Shown here in pieces: positions 1-5,913 of a stretch of DNA of 6,404 nucleotides (positions are counted from its first letter, which is position 1; every line of letters begins with the position of its first letter). The position numbers and the translations under genes were made by a program. Under the pieces are notes generated by a model. That model worked only from the letters and a program-made list of their open reading frames with translations. It had not been told where the DNA came from and did no database searches. Source of the DNA: Acidimicrobiia bacterium (GTDB lineage Bacteria; Actinomycetota; Acidimicrobiia; Spongiisociales; ZC4RG35); contig QIDW01000378.1 of assembly GCA_003230435.1 (NCBI GenBank), positions 1-6,404 on the forward strand, given 5' to 3'.

Positions 1-382
1 CAAGTGCTTCAGCGAGCTCAGAGGCGGCCAGCTCATGGGATCCACCTCGCCGACGCTCGATGGCGGAATTGAGCAGATCCTCGAATCGATACGCATCAAT
101 GGTCGACCTGTCGGCGTTGAGGACATAACCCGAGCCGGTTGTCTCGATATCCACAGCTCCGCTGAGTTGGCGACGCAATCTGGAGACATGGGAGCGAAGA
201 GTCTTGGCGGCGGTGGGCGGCGGGTGATCGCCCCATAACTCCTCGGCGATCACATCGGCAGAAACAGCCGTGCCTGCGTTGACGACCAACAGCGCCAGAA
301 GCGCCTCTTCCTTTCGGCCGCGGACCTGGATGGGCCCGTCGCCTCCCTCTACCTCGAGGGGTCCGAGGATTCGGAGGTCCAT
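1..382 (-). CDS. SARP-type (AfsR/DnrI/RedD) transcriptional regulator, N-terminal part
   Basis: This is a DNA-binding transcriptional activator, partial because the left window edge cuts it after 127 codons. The N-terminus MDLRILGPLEV is the classic opening of SARP proteins. Residues 1-92 form an OmpR-type winged helix: the likely recognition helix is at 57-73 (TAAKTLRSHVSRLRRQL), and the wing signature GSGYVL is at 83-88. From about residue 97 (DAYRFEDLL) the bacterial transcriptional activation (BTAD) helical domain begins and runs off the edge. Family members activate secondary metabolism or act as pleiotropic regulators, some with large NB-ARC and TPR extensions; whether this one has them cannot be seen. 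The ATG at 382 is the only sensible start in frame. No Shine-Dalgarno lies before it, but a TACGCT box ends six bases upstream, which fits a leaderless mRNA. The gene follows the reductase gene by 71 bp. The target is unknown. Confidence 0.88.
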   Translation of the reverse strand, partial: MDLRILGPLEVEGGDGPIQVRGRKEEALLALLVVNAGTAVSADVIAEELWGDHPPPTAAKTLRSHVSRLRRQLSGAVDIETTGSGYVLNADRSTIDAYRFEDLLNSAIERRRGGSHELAASELAEAL

Positions 383-385
383 CGC

Positions 386-403
386 GCAAGCGTACCCGCT
401 TGC
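386..403 (-). promoter_or_regulatory. 7-bp perfect inverted repeat over the putative -10 box of the SARP gene
   Basis: On the minus strand GCAAGCG, a 4-base spacer GGTA and CGCTTGC form a perfect inverted repeat ending three bases before the ATG. Inside it TACGCT (394-389) matches the actinobacterial TANNNT -10 pattern and ends six bases before the start codon, so transcription would begin at or near the A of ATG. The repeat would then overlap the -10 element, a natural place for a repressor or for autoregulation. This is inference from position. On the plus strand the same repeat is followed by TTTT, but no plus-strand gene runs into it, so a terminator role is less likely. Confidence 0.4.
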
Positions 404-453
404 TTTTGGGGGTTCAGGAGGTGAGCACTGCGTGCACCTGAAGCCTGGGGCTC

Positions 454-825
454 CTAGTTCTCCCGAACCGGACGGAATCGAATGAATGGAGCGGTGTCCA
501 CCCATCTGGGGAGACTTGCGTCAACCTTCTCCGGCTCCGACCCCCAGCTTTCGATGAGGGCACGCCGCAGGATCTTTGCCCTCTCTTCGCGATCGGGCTC
601 GGGCTCACCGACAACCTGAACGTCCGCGGTCACGCCCTTCTTGAGGTGCAGCGTGAACTCGGGATTCCAGTCACGGGGTCTGACGGGTTTTCCCGTCAAG
701 TAGTAGGCACCGTCAAAATGGTGAAAGTAGATCTCGATGCGGCGCTCTTCGCCGGTCTTCCGCCCAATCGTGGTGATGTCGGCGATTCCGCCGCGGTCCA
801 TGGCTTCTTTAACTGCTGATTCCAT
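454..825 (-). CDS. Small deazaflavin (F420)-dependent nitroreductase/quinone reductase-family protein
   Basis: The 123-residue protein resembles the Ddn-like split beta-barrel family (PF04075/DUF385), cytosolic enzymes that use reduced coenzyme F420 to reduce quinones, nitro compounds or other acceptors. Evidence is the N-terminal helix followed by DITTIGRKTGEERRIEIYF (residues 16-34), which is the family's T-x-G-R-x-[ST]-G strand-turn, then YYLTG (41-45), RDW (51-53) and PEFTLHLKKG (55-64). The charged C-terminal half ends in WVDTAPFIRFRPV. The stretch between RDW and PEF looks several residues shorter than I remember in relatives. The ATG at 825 gives a normal family length, but its AGGAG is only one base away. 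A GTG at 849 with GGGGA eight bases upstream would add eight residues and is a real alternative; a TTG at 924 is unlikely. The substrate is unknown. It lies 124 bp downstream of maeB on the same strand, so cotranscription is possible. Confidence 0.72.
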   Translation of the reverse strand: MESAVKEAMDRGGIADITTIGRKTGEERRIEIYFHHFDGAYYLTGKPVRPRDWNPEFTLHLKKGVTADVQVVGEPEPDREERAKILRRALIESWGSEPEKVDASLPRWVDTAPFIRFRPVREN

Positions 826-949
826 GCTCCTGCCCAACCGCCGTGCCACAACGTGTGTTCCCCGCAAGCAAGTTGGCGATCGATGGGTCAGCCAGCCGGC
901 GCTGGGCTCATTCCGCGCGGCCAAAAGATCACATGCGACCCGCCATGCA

Positions 950-3181
950 TTAGGAACGCGTTTCGCGGCGCTGAGCTTCGGCCACGGCGATGGCGGTCAT
1001 GTTGACGACGTCGTTGACCGAGGCGTCACGCTGGAGGACGTGAACCGTCTTGGAGAGCCCGCTGAGGATCGGGCCGATCACTTCGGCTCCGGCGAGTCGG
1101 TTCAGCAGCTTGTAGGACGCGTTGGCAGCGGTCAGGTTCGGGAACACCAGCACATTGGCGGTTTCGGTTAGTGAGCCACCTGGGCGTCTTTGCTCGAGCA
1201 ACTCGCTCACCACGGCCGAGTCGGCCTGCATCTCTCCATCGACCGGGACGTCTGGCCGGGCTCTCTTGAACAGCTCCAACGCCTTGCGCACCCTGGCAGG
1301 CTCTTCTCCTCCGGCGTAACTGATAAAAGCGACGCGTGGGTCACGGTGGAAGTCTTTCTCCGCTGTCTCGGTCGCGGCCAACGCGATCTCTGCAAGTTGC
1401 TCGGCAGTTGGCTCGATGTTCACCGCACAATCAGCGAAGAAGAAGGGAGCCCCTCCCACAACCACCATGTATACAGACGAGACAACCGACCGTCCTTTTT
1501 CGACGTTGAGAACCTGGAGAGCGGGCCTGATCGTCTCCGGGTAGTAGGTGGTGAGGCCACCGAGGACGGCGTCGGCCGCACCCTCTCGCTCGGCCACCTG
1601 CCGCTCTGCTTCATGAAGTGACAGACCTCTCCCACGTCGCAGTTCCTCCAGCACCGTCGCATACCGCAAACGGTCTGAATCCTCTGAGACTGGATCGACG
1701 ACCTCCATCCCATCGATGGAGATGCCGGCGTCCGACGCGAGAAACTCGATCCTCTCTCGGTCCCCCAAGAGAATCGGGCTGCCTATTCCTTCATCGGCGA
1801 CACGCCTCGCAGCCCGAATGATTCTCAGGTCGTGGGCGTGCGGATAGGCCACCCGTTTGGGCTGCTCCATTGCTCGGGTGGTGATGGAAGTGATCAATCC
1901 ATAGGACGCACGGAACCTGGCATGCAGCTGTGCGCGGTAAGCGTCGAAGTCGGTGATCGGGGCTCCGGCGAGTCCCTCGTCGATCGCAGCTTTGGCCACA
2001 GCTGGAGCAACCGTCCAGAGGACTCTCGGATCGAAAGGCTTGGGGATCAGGTACTCGGTCCCAAAGGAGAGCCGATCCATGTCATAGGCGCCTAGGACCG
2101 AATCCGGGACGGGTTCCCGGGCCAGGTCGGCCAGACCCCTGGCGGCGGCGACTTTCATTCCCTCCGAAACACCCCTTGCCCGCACGTCGAGAGCGCCCCG
2201 AAAAATGAAGGGGAAGCCGAGAACATTGTTGACCTGATTCGGATAGTCGCTTCGACCGGTGGCCATGACGACATCATCCCGGGCTGCCTTGGCATCGGGG
2301 TACGTGATTTCGGGATCGGGGTTGGCGAGGGCGAACACGATGGGTCGGTCAGCCATGGACCGAACCATTTCCTTGGAGACTGTCCCGGCGACAGAAACGC
2401 CCACGAATGCGTCTGCGCCCTCCATGACGTCGTCGAGAGTCCTGGCTTCCGTCTCGACCGCGAACTCGCGTTTGATGTCGTTGAGGTCGTCCCTCCCATC
2501 GTGAATCACACCCCGTGAGTCGGTCATGACGATGTTGGCGGGATCTACTCCGAGTTCGATGAAGAAACGCGCAGTAGCCACACCTGCTGCTCCGGCTCCT
2601 GAGAACACGACGTTCGTCTCCGCAATGTCGCGCCCGGTCAGGTCGAGTGCGTTGAGGAAGGCCGCCCCGCTGATGATGGCCGTGCCGTGCTGGTCGTCAT
2701 GGAATACAGGGATGTCGAGGCGCTCACGGAGGGTCTCCTCGATGTAGAAGCACTCCGGCGCTTTGATGTCTTCGAGGTTGATTCCTCCGACTGTCGGGGC
2801 GAGCAGCTCACAGAAACGGATCACGTCCTCGGGGTCCGGGGCATCGATCTCGAGATCAAAGACATCGATGTCGGCAAACCGTTTGAAGAGAACTGCCTTT
2901 CCCTCCATCACGGGTTTGCCGGCCAGAGCCCCGATGTTGCCCAAGCCCAGAACGGCGGTGCCATTGGAAACAACGGCGACGAGGTTGCCACGGTTCGTAT
3001 ATCGGAACGCCGCGTCAGGGTCGTCAGCTATTGCCAGACAGGGCTCAGCCACCCCAGGCGTGTAGGCAAGACTGAGGTCTGACTGAGTGGCGGTGGGTTT
3101 GGTGGAGCGAATCTCCAACTTCCCCGGACGGGGCTTCTCGTGGTATTCGAGCGCCTCGGAGAAGTGCGGTTTATTGGCCAT
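950..3181 (-). CDS. maeB: NADP-type malic enzyme with C-terminal phosphotransacetylase-like domain
   Basis: The enzyme catalyses oxidative decarboxylation of malate to pyruvate and CO2, producing NADPH, in the cytosol. It has 743 residues from the ATG, normal for the MaeB fusion class (about 750). The malic N-terminal domain shows YTPGVAEP (40-47, catalytic Tyr), MEGKAVLFK (92-100, presumed catalytic Lys95), NLEDI (135-139) and HDDQHGT (161-167), which carry the metal ligands. The Rossmann domain has FSGAGAAG (193-200), ANPDPEI (286-292) and NQVNNVLGFPFIFRGALDV (315-333). From about 425 to the end is a PTA-like domain with NVLVFPNLTAANASYKL and LQRDASVNDVVNM. Where active phosphotransacetylases have Ser-Arg in the substrate loop this has Gln-Arg (716-717), consistent with a regulatory, probably acetyl-CoA-sensing, non-catalytic domain. 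The ATG at 3181 has AGGG eight bases upstream; a GTG at 3190 would add three residues. The gene is divergent from the small plus-strand gene and probably heads the leftward run. Confidence 0.96.
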   Translation of the reverse strand: MANKPHFSEALEYHEKPRPGKLEIRSTKPTATQSDLSLAYTPGVAEPCLAIADDPDAAFRYTNRGNLVAVVSNGTAVLGLGNIGALAGKPVMEGKAVLFKRFADIDVFDLEIDAPDPEDVIRFCELLAPTVGGINLEDIKAPECFYIEETLRERLDIPVFHDDQHGTAIISGAAFLNALDLTGRDIAETNVVFSGAGAAGVATARFFIELGVDPANIVMTDSRGVIHDGRDDLNDIKREFAVETEARTLDDVMEGADAFVGVSVAGTVSKEMVRSMADRPIVFALANPDPEITYPDAKAARDDVVMATGRSDYPNQVNNVLGFPFIFRGALDVRARGVSEGMKVAAARGLADLAREPVPDSVLGAYDMDRLSFGTEYLIPKPFDPRVLWTVAPAVAKAAIDEGLAGAPITDFDAYRAQLHARFRASYGLITSITTRAMEQPKRVAYPHAHDLRIIRAARRVADEGIGSPILLGDRERIEFLASDAGISIDGMEVVDPVSEDSDRLRYATVLEELRRGRGLSLHEAERQVAEREGAADAVLGGLTTYYPETIRPALQVLNVEKGRSVVSSVYMVVVGGAPFFFADCAVNIEPTAEQLAEIALAATETAEKDFHRDPRVAFISYAGGEEPARVRKALELFKRARPDVPVDGEMQADSAVVSELLEQRRPGGSLTETANVLVFPNLTAANASYKLLNRLAGAEVIGPILSGLSKTVHVLQRDASVNDVVNMTAIAVAEAQRRETRS

Positions 3182-3189
3182 GCGTCGCA

Positions 3190-3193
3190 CCCT
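3190..3193 (-). promoter_or_regulatory. Ribosome binding site deciding the maeB start
   Basis: AGGG on the minus strand lies eight bases before the ATG at 3181 and overlaps the competing GTG at 3190. A stronger GGAGG lies at 3211-3207, but 16 bases from that GTG and 25 from the ATG, with no start codon at a proper distance. Family N-termini also support the ATG (MANKPHF leading into the YHEKPRPGKLEI segment). Confidence 0.5.
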
Positions 3194-3238
3194 ATCGACC
3201 CTTGTGCCTCCTTCCGAAAGCGGGACTGACGGCGTCTA

Positions 3239-3251
3239 TCACCGCCGGTGA
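3239..3251. promoter_or_regulatory. 13-bp perfect palindrome in the maeB/hypothetical divergent promoter region
   Basis: TCACCG, a single central C, then CGGTGA: six perfectly complementary bases on each side. It lies in the 127-bp gap between the divergent starts at 3181 and 3309, eight bases upstream of the TAGAAT box at 3259. This is a typical place for an operator able to affect the rightward promoter and perhaps the leftward one. No regulator family is identified from this sequence. Confidence 0.4.
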
Positions 3252-3258
3252 GGAGTTT

Positions 3259-3264
3259 TAGAAT
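3259..3264 (+). promoter_or_regulatory. Candidate -10 box for the small plus-strand gene (and perhaps hflX)
   Basis: TAGAAT differs from the TATAAT consensus at one position and fits the actinobacterial TANNNT pattern. It would place the start of transcription near 3271, leaving a leader of about 38 bases before the ATG at 3309. No good -35 hexamer is visible at the usual spacing (CTATCA at 3236-3241), so the call is tentative. Confidence 0.35.
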
Positions 3265-3308
3265 TCCGAGTCGACCTTGGCCTGGTGTCCTGCGAGAATC
3301 TAAGGCAC

Positions 3309-3617
3309 ATGCTTGAAACGGATCTGCCTATTTTCCACGAGAACGGATACAAGGTCATGGGCGGCTGGCGCGTTGGTCAAACCCCTGAAGATGCAACCAC
3401 ACGCTCCGGCCTCCTGGTACCCGTCGGCACAAAGGACGGAAACGACGCACTGGCGCTCGTCGACGTCCTGACCGGCCAGCGCTTCTGGGCTGTCCCCACG
3501 GGCGCCTGGCGATTTATCTGGCCTCCAAATGGCAAGCCGGTCATCGCGGTCCGGGAGTCTCAGATCATCGCCGAGGAGGAGCTCGAACACGTCGGCGACG
3601 AGGGCCAGTATCTCTAG
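3309..3617 (+). CDS. Hypothetical small protein, 102 residues
   Basis: I do not recognise this protein. It is soluble and acidic toward its C-terminus, without a signal peptide or membrane segment. The N-terminal third (MLETDLPIFHENGYKVMGGWRVGQ) leads into a central, probably beta-rich part with VPVGTKDGNDALALVDVLTGQ, a Trp/Phe-rich stretch FWAVPTGAWRFIWPP, then GKPVIAVRESQ and an acidic tail EEELEHVGDEG. Codon third positions are mostly G or C, as in the neighbouring genes, and the amino acid make-up is protein-like, so it is probably coding; the opposite-strand reading in the same place is less convincing. The ATG at 3309 has only a weak AAGG three bases upstream. A GTG at 3285 would add eight residues (MSCENLRH) and cannot be excluded. 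It lies 69 bp upstream of hflX on the same strand, so the two may be cotranscribed. No function is proposed. Confidence 0.62.
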   Translation: MLETDLPIFHENGYKVMGGWRVGQTPEDATTRSGLLVPVGTKDGNDALALVDVLTGQRFWAVPTGAWRFIWPPNGKPVIAVRESQIIAEEELEHVGDEGQYL

Positions 3618-3656
3618 TCCGACTAATCACGCCGCATCCCAGAGACGTCGGGACAA

Positions 3657-3690
3657 TCATCAGACCGCCCGACAGGGCTCCATCTGATGA
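3657..3690 (+). promoter_or_regulatory. Predicted two-part hairpin covering the hflX ribosome binding site and start codon
   Basis: An 8-bp perfect inverted repeat, TCATCAGA (3657-3664) and TCTGATGA (3683-3690), has the hflX ATG (3687-3689) inside its right arm. Within the loop GCCC (3667-3670), tetraloop GACA and GGGC (3675-3678) form a second stem that takes up AGGG, the only Shine-Dalgarno-like bases before the start. If it forms in the mRNA it would hide both initiation signals. Whether it acts as a translational switch, a thermosensor or only a weak structure is inference. An 8-bp repeat at this spacing is expected a few times by chance in a window of this size; its exact placement is what makes it notable. 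Confidence 0.45.
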
Positions 3691-4994
3691 CCCAAGAACA
3701 CCTTTCCCGACGAGGCCGACGCCTCACAGCAACAGTCACCGACCTCGATGTCGCGGTCCAGCGCGCTTTTCTCATTGGTGTTCAGCTGCCGGGCATGACC
3801 GCAGCCGACGAGGAACGGTCTCTCGACGAGCTCTCGTTGCTCACGGATACGGCAGGTTCAGACCCAGTCGATCGGGAACTCGTCAAGCGCGAGCGCATCA
3901 ATCCGGCTACCTACATCGGATCCGGCAAGGCAAGTGGGCTGGCAAACCTGACGACAGCCCTCGATATCGATGTTGTCGTTTTTGACCACCCTCTCACCCC
4001 CGCACAGCAGCGCAACTTGCAGCACACGTTCCACTGCGACGTCGTGGACCGAGAGGCGTTGATCCTCGACATCTTCGCTCAGCACGCAACCTCCAAGGTC
4101 GGTGCACTCCAGGTGGAGCTCGCTCTGCTTCGCTACAACCTCCCGCGCCTTCGTGGTCATGGCGTGGTCCTGTCCCAACAGGGCGCCGGCATCGGAACCC
4201 GGGGCCCCGGCGAAACCAAGCTGGAAACGGACCGGCGACGCATCTTGCAGCGAATCTCGAAACTCGAGAGAGAACTCAAGACCGCTGCGGGCCACCGCGA
4301 GACGCAGCGGAAACAGCGACGGAAATCTGAGATTCCCCAGGTCGCGATCGTCGGTTACACCAATGCCGGCAAGTCCACCCTCCTCAACGCGCTAACCGAC
4401 GCCGACGCCCTCGTGGAGGATCGCCTCTTTGCCACCCTCGACCCGACGGTCCGGCGACTCGACCTTTCCGACAACCAGGCTGTCCTGCTCGCTGACACCG
4501 TCGGGTTTGTGCGGCGACTCCCCCATGGCCTCATTGAGTCGTTCCAGTCCACCCTGGCCGAGGCCAATGAAGCCGACCTCCTGATTCATCTAGTGGACGC
4601 CACCGACGACCAGCCGACCGGTCAGATTGCAGCGGTCCGCGAGGTGCTCGAGGAGATCAATGCGAACGAGATTCCCGAGCTTCTCGTATTCAACAAAGTC
4701 GATGCCCTCTCAGACGTTCAACTCAGCCGCGTTGAGAACCTCTATCCGAATGCCGTTCATATCTCCGCCCTCCTTGGCCAAGGTCTGGACAAACTGGTCT
4801 CGACTTTGGCTGAAGCGGTCGCCCGTCAGATGGTGACTCTCACACTGTCAGTCCCCTACGATCGCGGCGACGTCGTAGCCGCCGCCCATCGCCTCGGCAA
4901 TGTCATCGAAGAAAAACACGACGACCATGGAACGGTTCTCGATGTTCGGGTTCCGGCCCCCATGACGGCCCAGTTCATGGAGTTCTCCCGCTAG
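3687..4994 (+). CDS. hflX: Ribosome-associated GTPase HflX
   Basis: This is a GTPase that binds the 50S ribosomal subunit and, in studied bacteria, splits stalled or hibernating ribosomes under stress. The length of 435 residues is normal. The N-terminal HflX domain carries INPATYIGSGK (71-81) and DHPLTPAQQRNL (100-111). The family-specific glycine-rich segment QQGAGIGTRGPGETKLETDRR is at 165-185, followed by a charged helical linker (186-214). The G domain has G1 GYTNAGKST (223-231), G2 around TLDPT (250-254), G3 DTVGF (270-274), G4 NKVD (336-339) and G5 SAL (360-362). A C-terminal domain (about 383-435) ends in VRVPAPMTAQFMEF. All GTP-binding motifs are intact. The ATG at 3687 is the natural start; AGGG ten bases upstream is the likely ribosome binding site. 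It follows the small hypothetical gene by 69 bp and faces ppgK convergently. Confidence 0.96.
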   Translation: MTQEHLSRRGRRLTATVTDLDVAVQRAFLIGVQLPGMTAADEERSLDELSLLTDTAGSDPVDRELVKRERINPATYIGSGKASGLANLTTALDIDVVVFDHPLTPAQQRNLQHTFHCDVVDREALILDIFAQHATSKVGALQVELALLRYNLPRLRGHGVVLSQQGAGIGTRGPGETKLETDRRRILQRISKLERELKTAAGHRETQRKQRRKSEIPQVAIVGYTNAGKSTLLNALTDADALVEDRLFATLDPTVRRLDLSDNQAVLLADTVGFVRRLPHGLIESFQSTLAEANEADLLIHLVDATDDQPTGQIAAVREVLEEINANEIPELLVFNKVDALSDVQLSRVENLYPNAVHISALLGQGLDKLVSTLAEAVARQMVTLTLSVPYDRGDVVAAAHRLGNVIEEKHDDHGTVLDVRVPAPMTAQFMEFSR

Positions 4995-5029
4995 AAGTGC
5001 TGATTGGTTCGCTAGGAGCCCGCTGAGCA

Positions 5030-5179
5030 ATGCATGTCACCCATCTCGACGACCAGTCATCGCCACTCGCGGTGTCCTCGGCTTCACCATTCCGCCACAA
5101 GGAGTGGCGAAACCTCGTCCTTGCGACTGGCGCGCCTGGCCGCCGATCTGAGCAACGGCACTACTCAGCAGACTCCTAG
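5030..5179 (+). CDS. Possible small ORF, 49 codons, in the hflX/ppgK convergent gap
   Basis: This marginal candidate starts at an ATG with AGGAG eleven bases upstream and runs to a TAG that overlaps the ppgK stop codon in a shared CTAG. It would encode a basic, hydrophilic peptide beginning MHVTHLDDQSSPLAV, with FRHKEWRNLVLATG in the middle and no membrane segment or motif I recognise. About two thirds of its third positions are G or C, slightly lower than I would expect for a real gene here. It fills most of the 181-bp gap, which otherwise shows only weak hairpins (for example CGCCAC-AAGGA-GTGGCG at 5093-5109, without a T tract). It could easily be a chance ORF. Confidence 0.2.
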   Translation: MHVTHLDDQSSPLAVSSASPFRHKEWRNLVLATGAPGRRSEQRHYSADS

Positions 5180-5913
5180 TCGACGAGTGTTGCGGCGCCG
5201 ACGATTCCTGCATTGTTGGCGAACTCGGCCGGGACAACAGGCAGGGAAGTGTCGATTTTGCTGTCCCACCGGTCCCACTTTCGGGAGATCCCACCCCCGA
5301 TCGCGATCAACTGCGGAGCGAAAACAGAATTCACATGGGCGAGGTAGCGATTGGTCCTCGCCCCCCACTCATCCCACGAGAGACCCTCCAGTTTCCTCGA
5401 CCTGGCGGAGAAGTGGTATTCGGCCCGAGCGTGCCCCTCCAATTCCAGACCTCCAAGCTCAACATTGCGAACCAGCTCTCCATCCACCAGGAGGCCGCTG
5501 CCTATCCCGCTACCAAAGGTGAGGACAATCACTAGTCCGGAAACACCTCTCGCCACGCCGTAACGCGCCTCGCAGAGGGCAGCTGCGTCAGCGTCGTTGA
5601 CTATGGCCACCTCCGAGCCGGTCTTCGATCTGAACAATTCGCCGGCGTCTACACCAACCCATGATCCGTCTATGTTGCTGGCCGTCGATATCACGTCGTT
5701 GGTCACCACCGCCGGTAAACCGATGCCGATCGGGCCGGCGTAGTCGAGATCTCCAACCAGGCTCGCAACGGCATCTCCGATTCGCTCAGGAGTCCCGGGC
5801 TCGGGAGTCTCGATTCTCAGGCGATCACCAACCAGGGAACCACCCTCGAGGTCTACCAAGGCGCCCTTGATGGCGGAACCACCGATGTCGATACCTAGGC
5901 GTATGTGGCTCAA
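5176..5913 (-). CDS. ppgK: Polyphosphate glucokinase-like ROK-family sugar kinase
   Basis: This cytosolic kinase phosphorylates glucose to glucose 6-phosphate; actinobacterial relatives use inorganic polyphosphate and often ATP. It has 245 residues, normal for this subgroup. Motifs in order are phosphate-binding DIGGSAIKG (9-17), TPEPGTPE (37-43), SNIDGSWVGVDA (79-90), NDADAAALCEARYG (106-119, catalytic Asp107), the phosphate loop LTFGSGIGSG (131-140), AIGGGIS (204-210), and the C-terminal VVPAEFANNAGIVGAA. The cysteine zinc motif of many ROK kinases is absent, as in other polyphosphate glucokinases, and there is no helix-turn-helix, so it is an enzyme and not a ROK repressor. Unusually, the sugar-binding ExGH motif reads ELGG (152-155), with Gly for the conserved His, and the usual GTG of the loop is GSG. 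The start must be the TTG at 5913: an in-frame TAG lies five codons upstream and the first motif begins at residue 9. No Shine-Dalgarno is visible. Confidence 0.88.
   Translation of the reverse strand: MSHIRLGIDIGGSAIKGALVDLEGGSLVGDRLRIETPEPGTPERIGDAVASLVGDLDYAGPIGIGLPAVVTNDVISTASNIDGSWVGVDAGELFRSKTGSEVAIVNDADAAALCEARYGVARGVSGLVIVLTFGSGIGSGLLVDGELVRNVELGGLELEGHARAEYHFSARSRKLEGLSWDEWGARTNRYLAHVNSVFAPQLIAIGGGISRKWDRWDSKIDTSLPVVPAEFANNAGIVGAATLVD

Noticed and set aside
440..452. AGCCTGGGGCT resembling the AGCCTCAGGCT repeat upstream of gnd
   Set aside because: Only 9 of 11 bases match and it is not a perfect palindrome; short GC-rich matches like this are common by chance.
892..905. Hairpin CCAGC-CGGC-GCTGG downstream of maeB as its terminator
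   Set aside because: A 5-bp stem without a T tract, expected often by chance in GC-rich DNA.
737..1621. Several plus-strand open frames over the reductase and malic enzyme genes
   Set aside because: They lie opposite well-supported protein families and have compositions expected of mirror frames in GC-rich coding DNA.
3300..3590. Antisense open frame of 96 codons opposite the small hypothetical gene
   Set aside because: The plus-strand frame has better third-position bias, a plausible promoter and a natural place upstream of hflX; the minus-strand frame would lie head-on into maeB's control region and has no better start signal.
5093..5109. Hairpin CGCCAC-AAGGA-GTGGCG as a terminator between hflX and ppgK
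   Set aside because: The stem is only 6 bp and neither strand has a T tract after it, so it is not a convincing intrinsic terminator; noted only as a weak structure.
4995..5175. Possible tRNA or other structured RNA in the convergent gap (GGTTCGCTAG near 5006)
   Set aside because: No cloverleaf can be drawn: there is no matching acceptor stem, anticodon arm or CCA end, and the required upstream part would lie inside the hflX coding sequence.
5034..5535. Plus-strand open frames of 60-160 codons over the end of ppgK
   Set aside because: Rich in Arg, Ser and Pro, lacking any family signature, and opposite a clear ROK kinase frame; treated as mirror frames.
5176..5913. ROK-family transcriptional repressor
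   Set aside because: No N-terminal helix-turn-helix; the kinase motifs begin at residue 9 and the catalytic Asp is present.
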